DNA of 64,000 bases, from positions 7,584,170 to 7,648,169 of the forward strand of contig NC_021985.1 in NCBI RefSeq assembly GCF_000444875.1. The letters are read 5' to 3'. This stretch comes from Streptomyces collinus Tu 365 (GTDB lineage: Bacteria > Actinomycetota > Actinomycetes > Streptomycetales > Streptomycetaceae). The translations under genes were made by a program, and so were the position numbers. The notes beneath the pieces are model-generated. The model ran no database searches. It saw only the letters and a list, made by a program, of their open reading frames with translations, and was not told the DNA's origin. Shown here one piece after another: positions 34,095 to 42,247 of the stretch. Every line of letters begins with the position of its first letter. Within the stretch, counting starts at the first letter, position 1.

Positions 34095-34657
34095 TTGGTT
34101 CCCCGGTAGTTGAGGGCAGCGCCGATGCGCCCGGCCACGTTGTCGGTGCCGCTCCTGGCCGCGTACACGGAATCCGGTGCCGCCTGGAGCCAGGGGCGCA
34201 GCCGCCGGGCGATCAGCAGGCCGAACGTCTCGGCCTCCTTCTCCGCGCACTCGACGAAGTCGGTCCGGGACGCGGCGCCCGGCCCCAGCGGGCCGATCGC
34301 CTCGTCCTTGTACATGTGCCACACCTCGTGACCGAAGATCACGAACTTGTGCCAGGTGGCCGCGTGTTCCTCGATGACGATGTGGTCGGCGACGTCACCG
34401 TCGGGGGCGCTGCGCTCCATCCACAGGCCGGTGGCCCGCAGCGAGGTGGGGAACGACCGCTCGTGCACGTGCACTTGGCGCCCCCGCCACCGGTTCACGG
34501 ACCGGACGAGGGCCTCGAAGAGTTCGTCGGGATCCGCGGGCACCGGTACCTGGATGGGCTCGATCAACACGTCCGCCAGGCGCCGCATCTCCCGGTTGGT
34601 ACGCGCCCGGTCGATCGCGGCGCTCACGAGCCGGCGCAGCTGACTGTCCGTACGCAC
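34091..34657 (-). CDS. ImmA/IrrE-like zinc metallopeptidase
   Basis: 188 residues from the GTG at 34657, which has AGGGAG just upstream; an in-frame ATG at 34699 would add 14 residues. The zinc site is HEVWHMYKD (HExxH), followed by an acidic helix FVECAEKEAETFGLLI that supplies the third ligand, as in ImmA/IrrE peptidases. These enzymes cleave helix-turn-helix repressors after a signal; some are annotated as toxin components. No HTH partner is adjacent, which is unusual. The gene leads a four-gene operon with two 7-TM proteins and an FAD enzyme. A plausible reading is that the membrane proteins control the peptidase. Confidence 0.85.
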   Translation of the reverse strand: MRTDSQLRRLVSAAIDRARTNREMRRLADVLIEPIQVPVPADPDELFEALVRSVNRWRGRQVHVHERSFPTSLRATGLWMERSAPDGDVADHIVIEEHAATWHKFVIFGHEVWHMYKDEAIGPLGPGAASRTDFVECAEKEAETFGLLIARRLRPWLQAAPDSVYAARSGTDNVAGRIGAALNYRGTK

Positions 34658-34873
34658 TCTTCTCCCTGCGGACCTCGTGGGCGTGTGCGGTCGTGACATG
34701 CCGAACCCGCACCCTCGGTCCACCCTCCCGCATCCGAGGAGAAGAGAGTAAGGCGTGGGCCGGGCCGGGTGGGCCTGACGGGCACTCAAGATCCCATCCG
34801 TGGGCATTTGTCGTCGCTGCCCGGGGCCGTGGCGCCGTGGGGGCCGCATGGGCGGAGCCGCCCAGGGCACGGG

Positions 34874-35430
34874 ATGGATGTCCGAGGCAGAGGAGGCCCG
34901 ACCGACGCGCGGCACCGCCCGTACTCCAAGCGCGCCATGGCGGGCGACTGCGTGGCGCTGATGCGCGGCCTCGGGCACGACCGGTTCGCCGTCGTCGGGC
35001 ACGACCGGGGCGCGTACGAGGCCACGCGCCTGGCCCTGGACCACCCCGAGGCCGTGTCGGCGGTCGGCGTGCTGGACGCCGTCCCCCTCGGGGAGGCACT
35101 GCGACGCTGTGACGCGACCTTCGCCGCGAGCTGGTGGCACTGGTTCTTCCTCGGGCAGACCGACAAGCCCGCCGAGCGTGTCATCGACGCGGACCCCGAC
35201 GCCTGGTACAGGGCCACGGCCGAGCAGATGGGAGCCGAGGCGTACGAGGACCACCGGCAGGCGATCCACGACCCGGCCACCGTGCACGCCATGTGCGAGG
35301 ACTACCGGGCCGGCCTCGGTGTCGACCGCGAACACGACGACGCCGACCGGCGGGCGGGCCGGCGCATCGACCGCCCGCTGCAGGTGCTGTGGGCCACCCG
35401 CGACCCGACCCGGCCGGCCGCTACGGGGCC
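34874..35430 (+). pseudogene. Remnant of an alpha/beta hydrolase (haloacetate dehalogenase-like)
   Basis: The frame shows the middle of an alpha/beta hydrolase: PYSKRAMAGDCVALM, the nucleophile elbow VVGHDRGAYEATRLALDHP, and the cap region ASWWHWFFLGQTDKPAERV. The N-terminal part with the HGFP oxyanion loop is missing. The sequence before ~34900 is unrelated, and after LQVLWATRD the frame runs into nonsense that overlaps the YrdB gene on the other strand. The catalytic His is therefore absent. Both ends are lost, so it is a degraded gene. Confidence 0.75.
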
Positions 35431-35852
35431 GCCGCGCCCGGAGCGGGTTCAGTACCCCCCGGCGCGGGCCGGCGGAAGACCTCCGCCACGGTGACGTTCA
35501 CGAGGGTCACCACCGCCACCGCCACGGCCCCGACCGGATGGCCCACCCCGTACAACGCCAGCGCACCACCGCCGAGCACCAGTCCCTTCACGAGCAACAC
35601 GCCGGGCAGCGGCGGCCTGAAGGGTGCCCGGGGTGCGGCGAACAGCCCCCAGAGCGCCGCGGCGACGGCCGGTGTGCCGAGACCGAGCAGCACGCTGACC
35701 CCCACGCCGCCCCCCGAGGCGAAGCCCCACCAGCACAGCAGCCCCAGTGCCACGATCTCGATCAGGAACGCCAGCAGTTCGTTGGCCACGTACCAGGGCC
35801 GCCCATCGACGACCACCGCACGTCGTTCACCGTCGCTCGGCGTACGCCCCAT
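35421..35852 (-). CDS. YrdB-like (DUF2568) membrane protein
   Basis: 143 residues from an ATG preceded by GGGGAGGGG. Four hydrophobic helices are visible: LLAFLIEIVALGLLCWWGF, VSVLLGLGTPAVAAALWGLF, a short one after FRPPLPGVLLVKGLV, and PVGAVAVAVVTLVNV. The segment WYVANELLAFLIEI and the APRAP...LP motif match DUF2568/YrdB proteins. The function is unknown. The 3' end overlaps the decayed hydrolase frame on the other strand. Confidence 0.82.
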   Translation of the reverse strand: MGRTPSDGERRAVVVDGRPWYVANELLAFLIEIVALGLLCWWGFASGGGVGVSVLLGLGTPAVAAALWGLFAAPRAPFRPPLPGVLLVKGLVLGGGALALYGVGHPVGAVAVAVVTLVNVTVAEVFRRPAPGGTEPAPGAAAP

Positions 35853-36117
35853 GCGCCCCTCCCCGGATCCGCCCACGCGTCGAGGCCTCTGCATACCAGA
35901 CGCGCCGCACTTCTACCTCCGCCCTACGGCCTGACGGACGGCCGGCCCCGGGTGTCGGCCGTCGCGTCCGCCGGGACTTCGCGGGTCATGGGCAGGGTCG
36001 GCAGCTTTCGTCGCCAGAGGTATCGGTCGCAAAGCCAAGCGCCCATATCGCCGCTGTGCCCGGAACGCAATTCCCGGTCATCCGAAGGTGTGATGCCGCG
36101 CAGCAGAGGAAGGAGTA

Positions 36118-36135
36118 ATGGGCCGAACGGCGTAG
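36118..36135 (+). other. Possible five-codon leader ORF upstream of the Wbl gene
   Basis: ATG-GGC-CGA-ACG-GCG-TAG (MGRTA) preceded by the near-perfect ribosome binding site AGGAAGGAG, 69 bp before the wbl start, which itself has no good site. A small stem TGCCTC/GAGGCA with a 5-base loop follows at 36150-36166. Together they could form a translation-dependent leader. The rest of 35895-36203 shows no other gene. Confidence 0.35.
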
Positions 36136-36203
36136 TGTCATATGCCCGCTGCCTCCGACCGAGGCAACGGCACGGCGGGCAGGGGAGAGGACGGCATCAC
36201 CGG

Positions 36204-36512
36204 ATGACGGACACCGACTGGAGTGAGCAGGGGCTCTGCCGGACGGCCGACCCGGACGACTTGTTCGTCGAGGGCGCCGCGCAGAACCGCGCCAAGGCAC
36301 TGTGCGGCGGGTGCGAGGTCCGGACCGAGTGCCTGGCCTACGCCCTCGACCAACGGATCGAGCACGGCATCTGGGGAGGGATGACGGAGCGCGAGCGCCG
36401 GGCCCTGCTGCGGCGTCGCCCGACCGTCGGCTCCTGGCGGCGCCTGCTGGAGACGGCCCGCGCGGAACACGACCGCACCCGGACCGCGGTCGTCGGCTCC
36501 AGGGCGAGCTGA
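36204..36512 (+). CDS. WhiB-like (Wbl) iron-sulfur transcription factor
   Basis: 102 residues. The four cysteines that bind the [4Fe-4S] cluster are in QGLCRTADPDDLF and KALCGGCEVRTECLAYALD (one Cys, then CxxC...C). The G[V/I]WGG turn is GIWGGMTERERRAL, followed by a basic region RRRPTVGSWRRLL. Wbl proteins bind principal sigma factor and alter promoter choice in response to redox signals or antibiotics, and many control development. The AT-hook of WblC/WhiB7 is missing, so it is a different Wbl member. A short leader ORF upstream is annotated separately. Confidence 0.93.
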   Translation: MTDTDWSEQGLCRTADPDDLFVEGAAQNRAKALCGGCEVRTECLAYALDQRIEHGIWGGMTERERRALLRRRPTVGSWRRLLETARAEHDRTRTAVVGSRAS

Positions 36513-36540
36513 CCGGCCATCGCACCCGGCCGCGGCCCCG

Positions 36541-36560
36541 GACCCGGCGCTGCCCGGGTC
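36541..36560. terminator. Small hairpin between convergent genes
   Basis: GACCCGG pairs with CCGGGTC across a 6-base loop, in the 52-bp gap between the wbl stop and the stop of the convergent membrane protein gene. Confidence 0.4.
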
Positions 36561-36564
36561 ACGG

Positions 36565-37053
36565 TCAGGAGGGGTAGCGCACGACCATGGCGGCCAGGAG
36601 TATCACCGCCGATGCCGTGAGCGCCGGGACCCGGTAGCGCCTCCACGCGGCCAGGGCCAGGCAGCCCGACCAGGCCGCGCCGGTGAGGGCGACGGCCGAC
36701 GATCCGCTTGCCGCACCGACGGCGAGCGGGACGGGGGCCAGCAGGACCGTCGGCGGGATGATGACGAGCCGTGGTCCGATGCCCAGCCGCCGGTAGACGA
36801 CGGTGAGGACGACCAGCGTGACCGCGAGGACGAGGGGGACGGCCGTCAGGTTCCACCAGGTGAGGCAGAGGCCGCCGTCCGGCCGGCAGGCCCGGTCGCC
36901 GCGGTGGCCGGACCAGGAGAGGTAGCCGCGCGCGCCGGTGGCCAGCACCGCTCCCGTGACAGCGGCTCCCAGCACCCGCGGCAGAGCGTGGTCCGGGCGC
37001 GCCGAGAGGGGCGAAGGGGCCGAAGAGGCCGGGGGCTCCGAAGAGGTAGTCAT
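36565..37053 (-). CDS. Hypothetical four-helix membrane protein
   Basis: 162 residues. After a Ser/Pro-rich N terminus there are about four membrane segments: LGAAVTGAVLATGARGYL, NLTAVPLVLAVTLVVLTVVY, LVIIPPTVLLAPVPLAVGAA and a last pair ending in VILLAAMVVRYP. A loop between the first two has two Cys (RACRPDGGLCL) which may form a disulfide on the outer face. No family is recognised. It is convergent with the wbl gene. Confidence 0.75.
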   Translation of the reverse strand: MTTSSEPPASSAPSPLSARPDHALPRVLGAAVTGAVLATGARGYLSWSGHRGDRACRPDGGLCLTWWNLTAVPLVLAVTLVVLTVVYRRLGIGPRLVIIPPTVLLAPVPLAVGAASGSSAVALTGAAWSGCLALAAWRRYRVPALTASAVILLAAMVVRYPS

Positions 37054-37201
37054 CGGGCCAGCTTCGCCGAGCGCGGAGCGCGGGTCCTGAGTACCCGTAC
37101 CCAGATGCCGCCCGGCGCGGCAGGAGAGTCCCTCAGGTCACCGCACGGGGCCCGGGGTCAGCACTGTGCCCTGAGGCGTGACCGCGGGCAGGATGACGGT
37201 C

Positions 37202-38029
37202 ATGACGCACACCGCCCGCCGCATGTTCGAGCTCCTGGAGCCGATCTGTCTCGTCACCTACTTCGCCGACGAGTGCAACGAGGAGCTGGCCGCGCTCGGT
37301 CACCGCACCTACTGGGACGGCTACTTCGCCAGCCGCGCCGCTCCACTGGGACGCGTGCCCGCGCAGGTCGTGCACGCGGCGTTCTACAACTTCGCCGAGG
37401 GGGAGGCGGCACGGCACATCCCGGGCGCATGGGAGACGATCCCGCCCGAGGCGTCCCTCGCCGCGCGGGAACGGGGCAGCGCGGCCTCCGTACGGCGCAT
37501 CCTCGGCGCCGAACGGGCAGGTTCCCCGGGCCTGGTGCGTGCCGCCGACCTGACCACCAAGGCCGCGACGAGCGCACCCACCGAGGGCCGGCCGATGTAC
37601 GCCGGGATGCGCGCCCTCCCGGTGCCGGGCGACCCGGTCGCCCGACTGTGGCACTCCGCGACCATGCTGCGCGAGCACCGCGGTGACGGGCACATCGCGG
37701 CGCTCGTCGGCGCGCGCATCGGTGGCACGGAAGCCCACGTGCTCGACGCGCTGGCGCAGGGCATCCACCCGCCGGAGTCGTTCGGACGCATCCACCACCT
37801 GCCGAAGGAGCGGCTGGCCGCGGTCATGGCCGGTTTGCGCGAGCGCGGACTGGTCGACGCCGACGGGCGGTTCACCGAAGCCGGCCGGGCCACCAAGCAG
37901 CGCGTCGAAGCCCTGACCGACGAACTCGCCGCCCCACCGTACGAGGCACTGTCCCCCGCCGAGCTCGCCGAACTGGTCGCCGAGCTCGAACCCCTCACGG
38001 CGGCCCTGGTGGCCGCCGGGTCACGGTGA
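37202..38029 (+). CDS. SCO6745/SalK-like protein with winged-helix C terminus
   Basis: 275 residues from the ATG at 37202, chosen for AGGA ten bases upstream; two earlier in-frame starts (37178, 37193) exist. The N-terminal MFELLEPICLVTYFADECNEEL and the DGYFASRAAPLG segment are typical of the SCO6745 family, widespread in actinobacteria. The C-terminal part (RIHHLPKERLAAVMAGLRERGLVDADGRFTEAGRA) reads like a MarR-type winged helix. The biochemical function is not known; a ligand-binding regulator is plausible. It stands alone, on the opposite strand to the membrane protein gene upstream. Confidence 0.82.
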   Translation: MTHTARRMFELLEPICLVTYFADECNEELAALGHRTYWDGYFASRAAPLGRVPAQVVHAAFYNFAEGEAARHIPGAWETIPPEASLAARERGSAASVRRILGAERAGSPGLVRAADLTTKAATSAPTEGRPMYAGMRALPVPGDPVARLWHSATMLREHRGDGHIAALVGARIGGTEAHVLDALAQGIHPPESFGRIHHLPKERLAAVMAGLRERGLVDADGRFTEAGRATKQRVEALTDELAAPPYEALSPAELAELVAELEPLTAALVAAGSR

Positions 38030-38196
38030 CGGGCGGCGGACAGGGCGTGCCGCGGACCGCCGGTCAGGTGGTCAATTCGACTTCCTACGCGCGCACTTGA
38101 TCGCATCTGCCGGCAGGCATGACCGGGCCCTGACGGGCAACCAGAGAGGAACGAAAGAGGGAAGCGAAGCCGATCACGACAGTTGGGGAGACACCG

Positions 38197-38460
38197 ATGG
38201 CGTCCTACAGCACAGGCAAGGCCAGCCGGACGAGCGGACTGGCGATCGCGGGACTCGTCTGCGGCATCGTCGGCCTCTTCTTCCTGCCCATCGTCCTGGG
38301 GCCGCTAGCCGTCGTCTTCGGCGTCATGGCGCTGCGCCAGACCGGTTCCGTGATGGCCAAGTGGGACATCGGCCTCGGAGTGGTCGACATCATCCTCATG
38401 ATCGTGATGTTCGTCGTCGCCGCCCACAACGGCGGCAGCCTCACCTGGCACGTGGGCTGA
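38197..38460 (+). CDS. DUF4190 small membrane protein
   Basis: 87 residues with two to three membrane helices: GLAIAGLVCGIVGLFFLPIVLGPLAVVFGVMAL and LGVVDIILMIVMFVVAAH. The arrangement, with an N-terminal Ser/Thr-rich stretch and G-x-MAL after the first hairpin, matches DUF4190-like proteins. The function is unknown. The 167 bp upstream contain no recognisable gene. Its 3' end faces ppk2. Confidence 0.8.
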   Translation: MASYSTGKASRTSGLAIAGLVCGIVGLFFLPIVLGPLAVVFGVMALRQTGSVMAKWDIGLGVVDIILMIVMFVVAAHNGGSLTWHVG

Positions 38461-38488
38461 CCCGGCCGCGTCCGAAACGGCCGGGCCG

Positions 38489-39514
38489 TCAACGCGGGTC
38501 CGGGTGGTTGCCGGGGCCGCCGCCCGGTCCCGCCAGCGGCGTCGGCGAGAGGGCCGTCGGCTCCTCGCCCGGTTCGAGCAGGGTGTCCGCCGCACCCACG
38601 ATCAGCGGATCGGGCGTGCCGACCGCCGCCGCGTCCTTGGCCGGGTAGTCGAACCGGTACAGCAGACTGCGCATCGCCTCCAGCCGGCCCCGCCGCTTGT
38701 CGTCGTTCTTCACCACCGTCCAGGGCGCGTGCGCGGTGTCCGTCGCCCGGAACATGTCGACCTTGGCCGCGGTGTAGTCGTCCCACCGGTCGAGCGAGGC
38801 CAGGTCGGTGGGCGACAGCTTCCAGCGGCGCACCGGGTCGACCTGCCGGATCGCGAACCGGGTGCGCTGTTCGGCACGCGACACCGAGAACCAGAACTTC
38901 ACCAGCAGGGCGCCGTCGTCGGTGAGCAGCCGCTCGAACAGCGGTGCCTGGAGCAGGAACTGCTCGTACTCCTCCTGTGAGCAGAACCCCATCACCCTCT
39001 CGACGCCCGCCCGGTTGTACCAGGACCGGTCGAAGAAGACGATCTCGCCGCGCGCCGGCAGGTGGGCGACGTACCGCTGGAAGTACCACTGCCCGGCCTC
39101 TCGTTCGGTCGGCTTGTCCAGTGCCACCACCCGGGCGCCGCGAGGGTTCAGCCGCTCGGTGAACCGCTTGATCGTGCCGCCCTTGCCGGCCGCGTCCCGC
39201 CCCTCGCAGACCACGACGATCCGCTGGCCCGTCTCCTTCACCCAGCGCTGCAGCTTGAGCAGTTCGATCTGCAGGATGCGCTTGGTCCGCTCGTACTCCC
39301 GCCGTCCGATCAGATGGTCGTACGGGTGGTTCTCCCGCCAGGTCTCGATCGGCCGGCCGTCGCCGTCCAGGAGCACCGGCCGCTCCGGCTGCCGGTCGTC
39401 CACCGCGAGCCCGCGCAGCAGGTCGTCCGCCGGCTCCCCAGCCCGGCCCTCCTGTGCCTCGAGGTCCTGCCCCATGCCCTCCTGTGCCTCGAGCACCCGC
39501 TCCCGCTCGGTCAC
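38489..39514 (-). CDS. ppk2: Polyphosphate kinase 2
   Basis: 341 residues from a GTG with GGAAGG upstream. The P-loop kinase core is complete: Walker A CEGRDAAGKGGTIKRF, Walker B VFFDRSWYNRAGVERVMGF, and the lid RFAIRQVDPVRRWKLSPTD with the conserved arginines. PPK2 enzymes use polyphosphate to phosphorylate nucleoside mono- or diphosphates, or run in reverse. It is a single-domain protein in the PPK2 length range. Near the N terminus LEAQEG occurs twice ten residues apart, from an 18-bp DNA duplication with a 30-bp period (39446-39493). The C-terminal 45 residues are Pro/Gly-rich and probably disordered. Confidence 0.95.
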   Translation of the reverse strand: MTERERVLEAQEGMGQDLEAQEGRAGEPADDLLRGLAVDDRQPERPVLLDGDGRPIETWRENHPYDHLIGRREYERTKRILQIELLKLQRWVKETGQRIVVVCEGRDAAGKGGTIKRFTERLNPRGARVVALDKPTEREAGQWYFQRYVAHLPARGEIVFFDRSWYNRAGVERVMGFCSQEEYEQFLLQAPLFERLLTDDGALLVKFWFSVSRAEQRTRFAIRQVDPVRRWKLSPTDLASLDRWDDYTAAKVDMFRATDTAHAPWTVVKNDDKRRGRLEAMRSLLYRFDYPAKDAAAVGTPDPLIVGAADTLLEPGEEPTALSPTPLAGPGGGPGNHPDPR

Positions 39515-39783
39515 GCACACCGCCTTCCCGCCTCGCCACCCGCACCGCCGGTCCCCTTCTGCGTGCCCCGGCAGTCCGCATCCAGGCACACCGTTTCCGG
39601 GGGGTGGGCACCCGACGGCCCTGTTACTGAACACGGACAAAGCGGGGGAACGACGCCCACTTCCGTGCCGTCTACAAGGGTGCAGTGACCCAGACGATGC
39701 GGCCGGCCGCTCTGCGTGAGCGGACGGAGGTGCCGCGTCCACACCGACCACGCGTCCTCACCGATCACGGGGGAACTCTCATC

Positions 39784-40494
39784 ATGACCACTCACCGTGC
39801 CCGCCGTACCGCCCGCACCGCCGCCCTCGCCGCCGCCACCGCCACGCTAGCGCTCGGCCTGACCGCCTGCGGCGGCTCCGGTGACGGCTCGAAGGCGGCG
39901 GGCGGCGACCACGCCGCCGGCGGCACGCAGAGCCGGACCGCGTCCGACGCGAACGCCAAGGGCGGCGCGGCGCGGGCCGAGACCGGCGGCGCCACCAGGG
40001 AGCAGGTGCGCTCGGAAAGCGCCTCCGGCGGGACGAACAAGATCGAGAACAAGGGCACGAAGGCCGCCGCCCGGCAGTGCCGCGGGGACGAGCTGCTGGT
40101 CACCGCGGTGCACCGGTTCGCGGGCCAGCAGGGCGACCACCTGCTGATCACCGCTTCGAACGCGGGCAGCACGCCGTGCTGGGTCACCTCGTACCCGGCC
40201 GTGAAGCTCGGCGACGACGTCGATGTCCCCACGCTCCCGCACTCCAAGAAGGACGCCCCGGGCGGCGGCAAGCACCTCACGCTGCGGGCCGGCGACAAGG
40301 TGTACAGCGCGGTGAACCTCTTCGACTACGGCTCGAAGAACCACACGGCACGCTCGTTCGCCATGGCGCTGCGCGGCGCCGACGGTCACGAGGGCCCCTT
40401 CTACTCGGTCGACGTCAAGGGCCGGAAGCCGCGGTTCAGCTGGAACGAGGCCGATGTGCTGAACTGGAACACCAAGAAGCCGTACGACTTCTGA
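39784..40494 (+). CDS. DUF4232-type secreted lipoprotein
   Basis: 236 residues. The N terminus is a twin-Arg/Arg-rich signal peptide (HRARRTARTAALAAATATLA) ending in the lipobox LTAC, so the mature protein is lipid-anchored outside the cell. A ~75-residue Gly/Ala/Ser-rich linker follows, then a compact domain with CRGDELLVTAVHRF, DHLLITASNAGSTPCWVTSYPAVKL and a C-terminal RFSWNEADVLNW, the pattern of DUF4232. The two Cys of the domain may form a disulfide. The role is unknown. It is divergent from ppk2, separated by about 270 bp. Confidence 0.88.
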   Translation: MTTHRARRTARTAALAAATATLALGLTACGGSGDGSKAAGGDHAAGGTQSRTASDANAKGGAARAETGGATREQVRSESASGGTNKIENKGTKAAARQCRGDELLVTAVHRFAGQQGDHLLITASNAGSTPCWVTSYPAVKLGDDVDVPTLPHSKKDAPGGGKHLTLRAGDKVYSAVNLFDYGSKNHTARSFAMALRGADGHEGPFYSVDVKGRKPRFSWNEADVLNWNTKKPYDF

Positions 40495-40533
40495 CGTCGG
40501 CCGGTCGCGCCACCCGTGCGGAAGCCCCAGGCG

Positions 40534-40562
40534 CAGGGGCAGGGGCAGGGGCAGGGGCAGGG
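40534..40562. repeat. AGGGGC hexanucleotide tandem repeat
   Basis: Four perfect AGGGGC units in a row plus a fifth partial unit, in the short gap between the lipoprotein and TraR-like genes. Copy number at such tracts often varies by slippage. Confidence 0.85.
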
Positions 40563-40594
40563 AACAGGGGACCGCGAGGCAGTGTTCTTCCGGC

Positions 40595-40990
40595 ATGGAA
40601 GACCTACCTCGGCACGGCCATGAGGAGCCCGGCCCGTCGGACCTCCCGGCCGTCCGCGCACGCCTGGCGGCCGACCGGGCCGACACCCTCGCCCGGGCGG
40701 CCGCGCTGGGCCGTGACTTCGACGGGATCGTCGCGGCGAACGCCTTGGTCGCGGTGGACGACGAGCACGACCCCGAAGGGGGTACGACGGCCTTCGAGCG
40801 GGCCCACGTCGCCGCCCTGATGGCGCAGACGCGCGAGCACCTGGAGGAACTGGACCGGGCGCTGGAACGGCTCGAACAGGGCCGGTACGGGCGGTGCGAG
40901 AGTTGCGGCGGGACGATTCCGCCCGAACGCCTCGAGATCCGTCCGGCGGCCACCACCTGCGTCGGCTGCGCCCGGTCCGGCCGCGCCTGA
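40595..40990 (+). CDS. TraR/DksA family C4-type zinc finger protein
   Basis: 131 residues. A long N-terminal helical region (ARLAADRADTLARAAALGRDF ... HVAALMAQTREHLEELDRALERLEQG) is followed by the zinc finger CESCG...TCVGC with the IPPERLEIRPAA spacer of the DksA/TraR family. Such proteins insert a coiled coil into the RNA polymerase secondary channel. In actinobacteria the exact targets are unclear. No good ribosome binding site is seen ahead of the ATG. Confidence 0.92.
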   Translation: MEDLPRHGHEEPGPSDLPAVRARLAADRADTLARAAALGRDFDGIVAANALVAVDDEHDPEGGTTAFERAHVAALMAQTREHLEELDRALERLEQGRYGRCESCGGTIPPERLEIRPAATTCVGCARSGRA

Positions 40991-41077
40991 CGCGGGGCGG
41001 TGACGACCCGCGCCGGGCCGAGCCCCGTCCGGCAATTCGTGAAGCTGAAAGGCGTGCCCCGGGGTACACGGGTCGGC

Positions 41078-41371
41078 ATGGCACCCCATACTGATCGCAT
41101 CAAGTCCCTGCGGGCCGTGCGGCAGCTACGCCGTATGCGCACCTTCTACGCGGCCGGCGCCCTGGTGTGGGCGGCGTCGACCGCCTGGACCGCCTGGCAG
41201 GCCCCCGGGGGCCGGCAGATGTGGGTGTCCGCCCTTCTTCTGGCCATCTTCACCGGCCTGCTGTTCACCGCCGCCCTGTGGCTCCAGCGCCTGCGGGTGG
41301 AAGCCCCGGCGGAGCCCGCGCACCACGCCGCACCGCGGCGGGCGACGCGGTCACGCCACGCACCCGCCTGA
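41078..41371 (+). CDS. Small two-helix membrane protein
   Basis: 97 residues from an ATG. A basic N terminus (RIKSLRAVRQLRRMR) precedes two membrane segments (TFYAAGALVWAASTAWTAW and VSALLLAIFTGLLFTAALWL) and a short Arg/His-rich tail. It has no recognised family. Codon use is that of a real gene. The following ~150 bp up to the coxG stop show no gene. Confidence 0.65.
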   Translation: MAPHTDRIKSLRAVRQLRRMRTFYAAGALVWAASTAWTAWQAPGGRQMWVSALLLAIFTGLLFTAALWLQRLRVEAPAEPAHHAAPRRATRSRHAPA

Positions 41372-41525
41372 CCTACCGCCGGACATCCCCCGGCACCGCC
41401 CCGCGACCCCCAGGGGCACAGGGGCCGAGCCGGGCCGACAGTCCCACCGCCCACCGCCCACCGCGTGCACGGCACCCTGCCGCACCGCACCGGCCGTCGC
41501 TGAGGCGGCAGGCGCCATGCCGCGG

Positions 41526-42230
41526 CTACCGTCGCGCGCCCTTCCGTCCCCGCCCGGACCGCGTCCGACCCCGGCGCCGCAGGCCCACGGCCGCCAGGGC
41601 GACGGCGGCGGCCGCCGCCAGTGCGGCCGCGACCCGCTTGGCCACCGGCAGTCCGGCGGTCCGCAGCAGGTCGAGCGGTTCCGCCTCCTCCCGGACCGGC
41701 GGTGCCGCCGCCCCCGTGCCGACCGGCGGTGCGGTGGCCCCCGCTTCGGCCGGCGGTGCCGCCGCCCCGGCCACGGGCGCGGCGGGGCGTTCGGCCAGTC
41801 GCTCCTCCAGGCAGGACGCGAACCGGCCCACCAGCCGGTCGCCCACCTCCGCCAGCACGCCGCGCCCGAACTGCGCCGGGCGCCCGGTCACCGTCAGATC
41901 GGTGTCCACCGACACCGCCGTGCCGCCGTCGCGCTCGGTCAGGGTGCCGGTGACCGTCGCCCGGGCCGTGCCCTGGCCCCGGGTCTCCCGGCCGCTCGCC
42001 ACGAGCACCATCCGGTGCGCCCCCTCGTCCTGCTCCTCGAAGACCGCGGTGCCCCGGTACGTCACCGTGACCGGCCCGACCTTCACCTTCACCGAGCCGT
42101 TCACGGTCCTGCCGTCGTAGCTCTCCACCGCCGCGCCCGGCAGACACGGCGCGACGCGTTCGATGTCGAGGAGTGCGTGCCAGGCGTCGTCGACCGGGAC
42201 GGGGACGGTGAACTCGTGGTGCAGCTCCAT
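41526..42230 (-). CDS. coxG: CoxG-like SRPBCC protein with C-terminal membrane anchor
   Basis: 234 residues. Residues 1-~150 form the SRPBCC/CoxG domain: ELHHEFTVPVPVDDAWHALLDIERVAPCLPGA is diagnostic, followed by the VKVKVGPVTVTYRG strand. Then comes a ~50-residue Pro/Ala linker with repeated AAPP/TAPP motifs, a membrane helix (VAAALAAAAAVALAAVG) and a very basic tail ending RSGRGRKGARR. CoxG is the membrane-recruiting partner of carbon monoxide dehydrogenase and has been linked to quinone handling; the anchor seen here fits. It is the last gene of the leftward cox operon. Confidence 0.92.
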   Translation of the reverse strand: MELHHEFTVPVPVDDAWHALLDIERVAPCLPGAAVESYDGRTVNGSVKVKVGPVTVTYRGTAVFEEQDEGAHRMVLVASGRETRGQGTARATVTGTLTERDGGTAVSVDTDLTVTGRPAQFGRGVLAEVGDRLVGRFASCLEERLAERPAAPVAGAAAPPAEAGATAPPVGTGAAAPPVREEAEPLDLLRTAGLPVAKRVAAALAAAAAVALAAVGLRRRGRTRSGRGRKGARR

Positions 42231-42247
42231 GACGTGCTCCTCGGGTC

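Noticed and set aside
36204..36512. Calling the Wbl protein WblC/WhiB7
   Set aside because: The AT-hook (RGRP-type) after the G-W-G-G turn is missing, so only a general Wbl call is justified.
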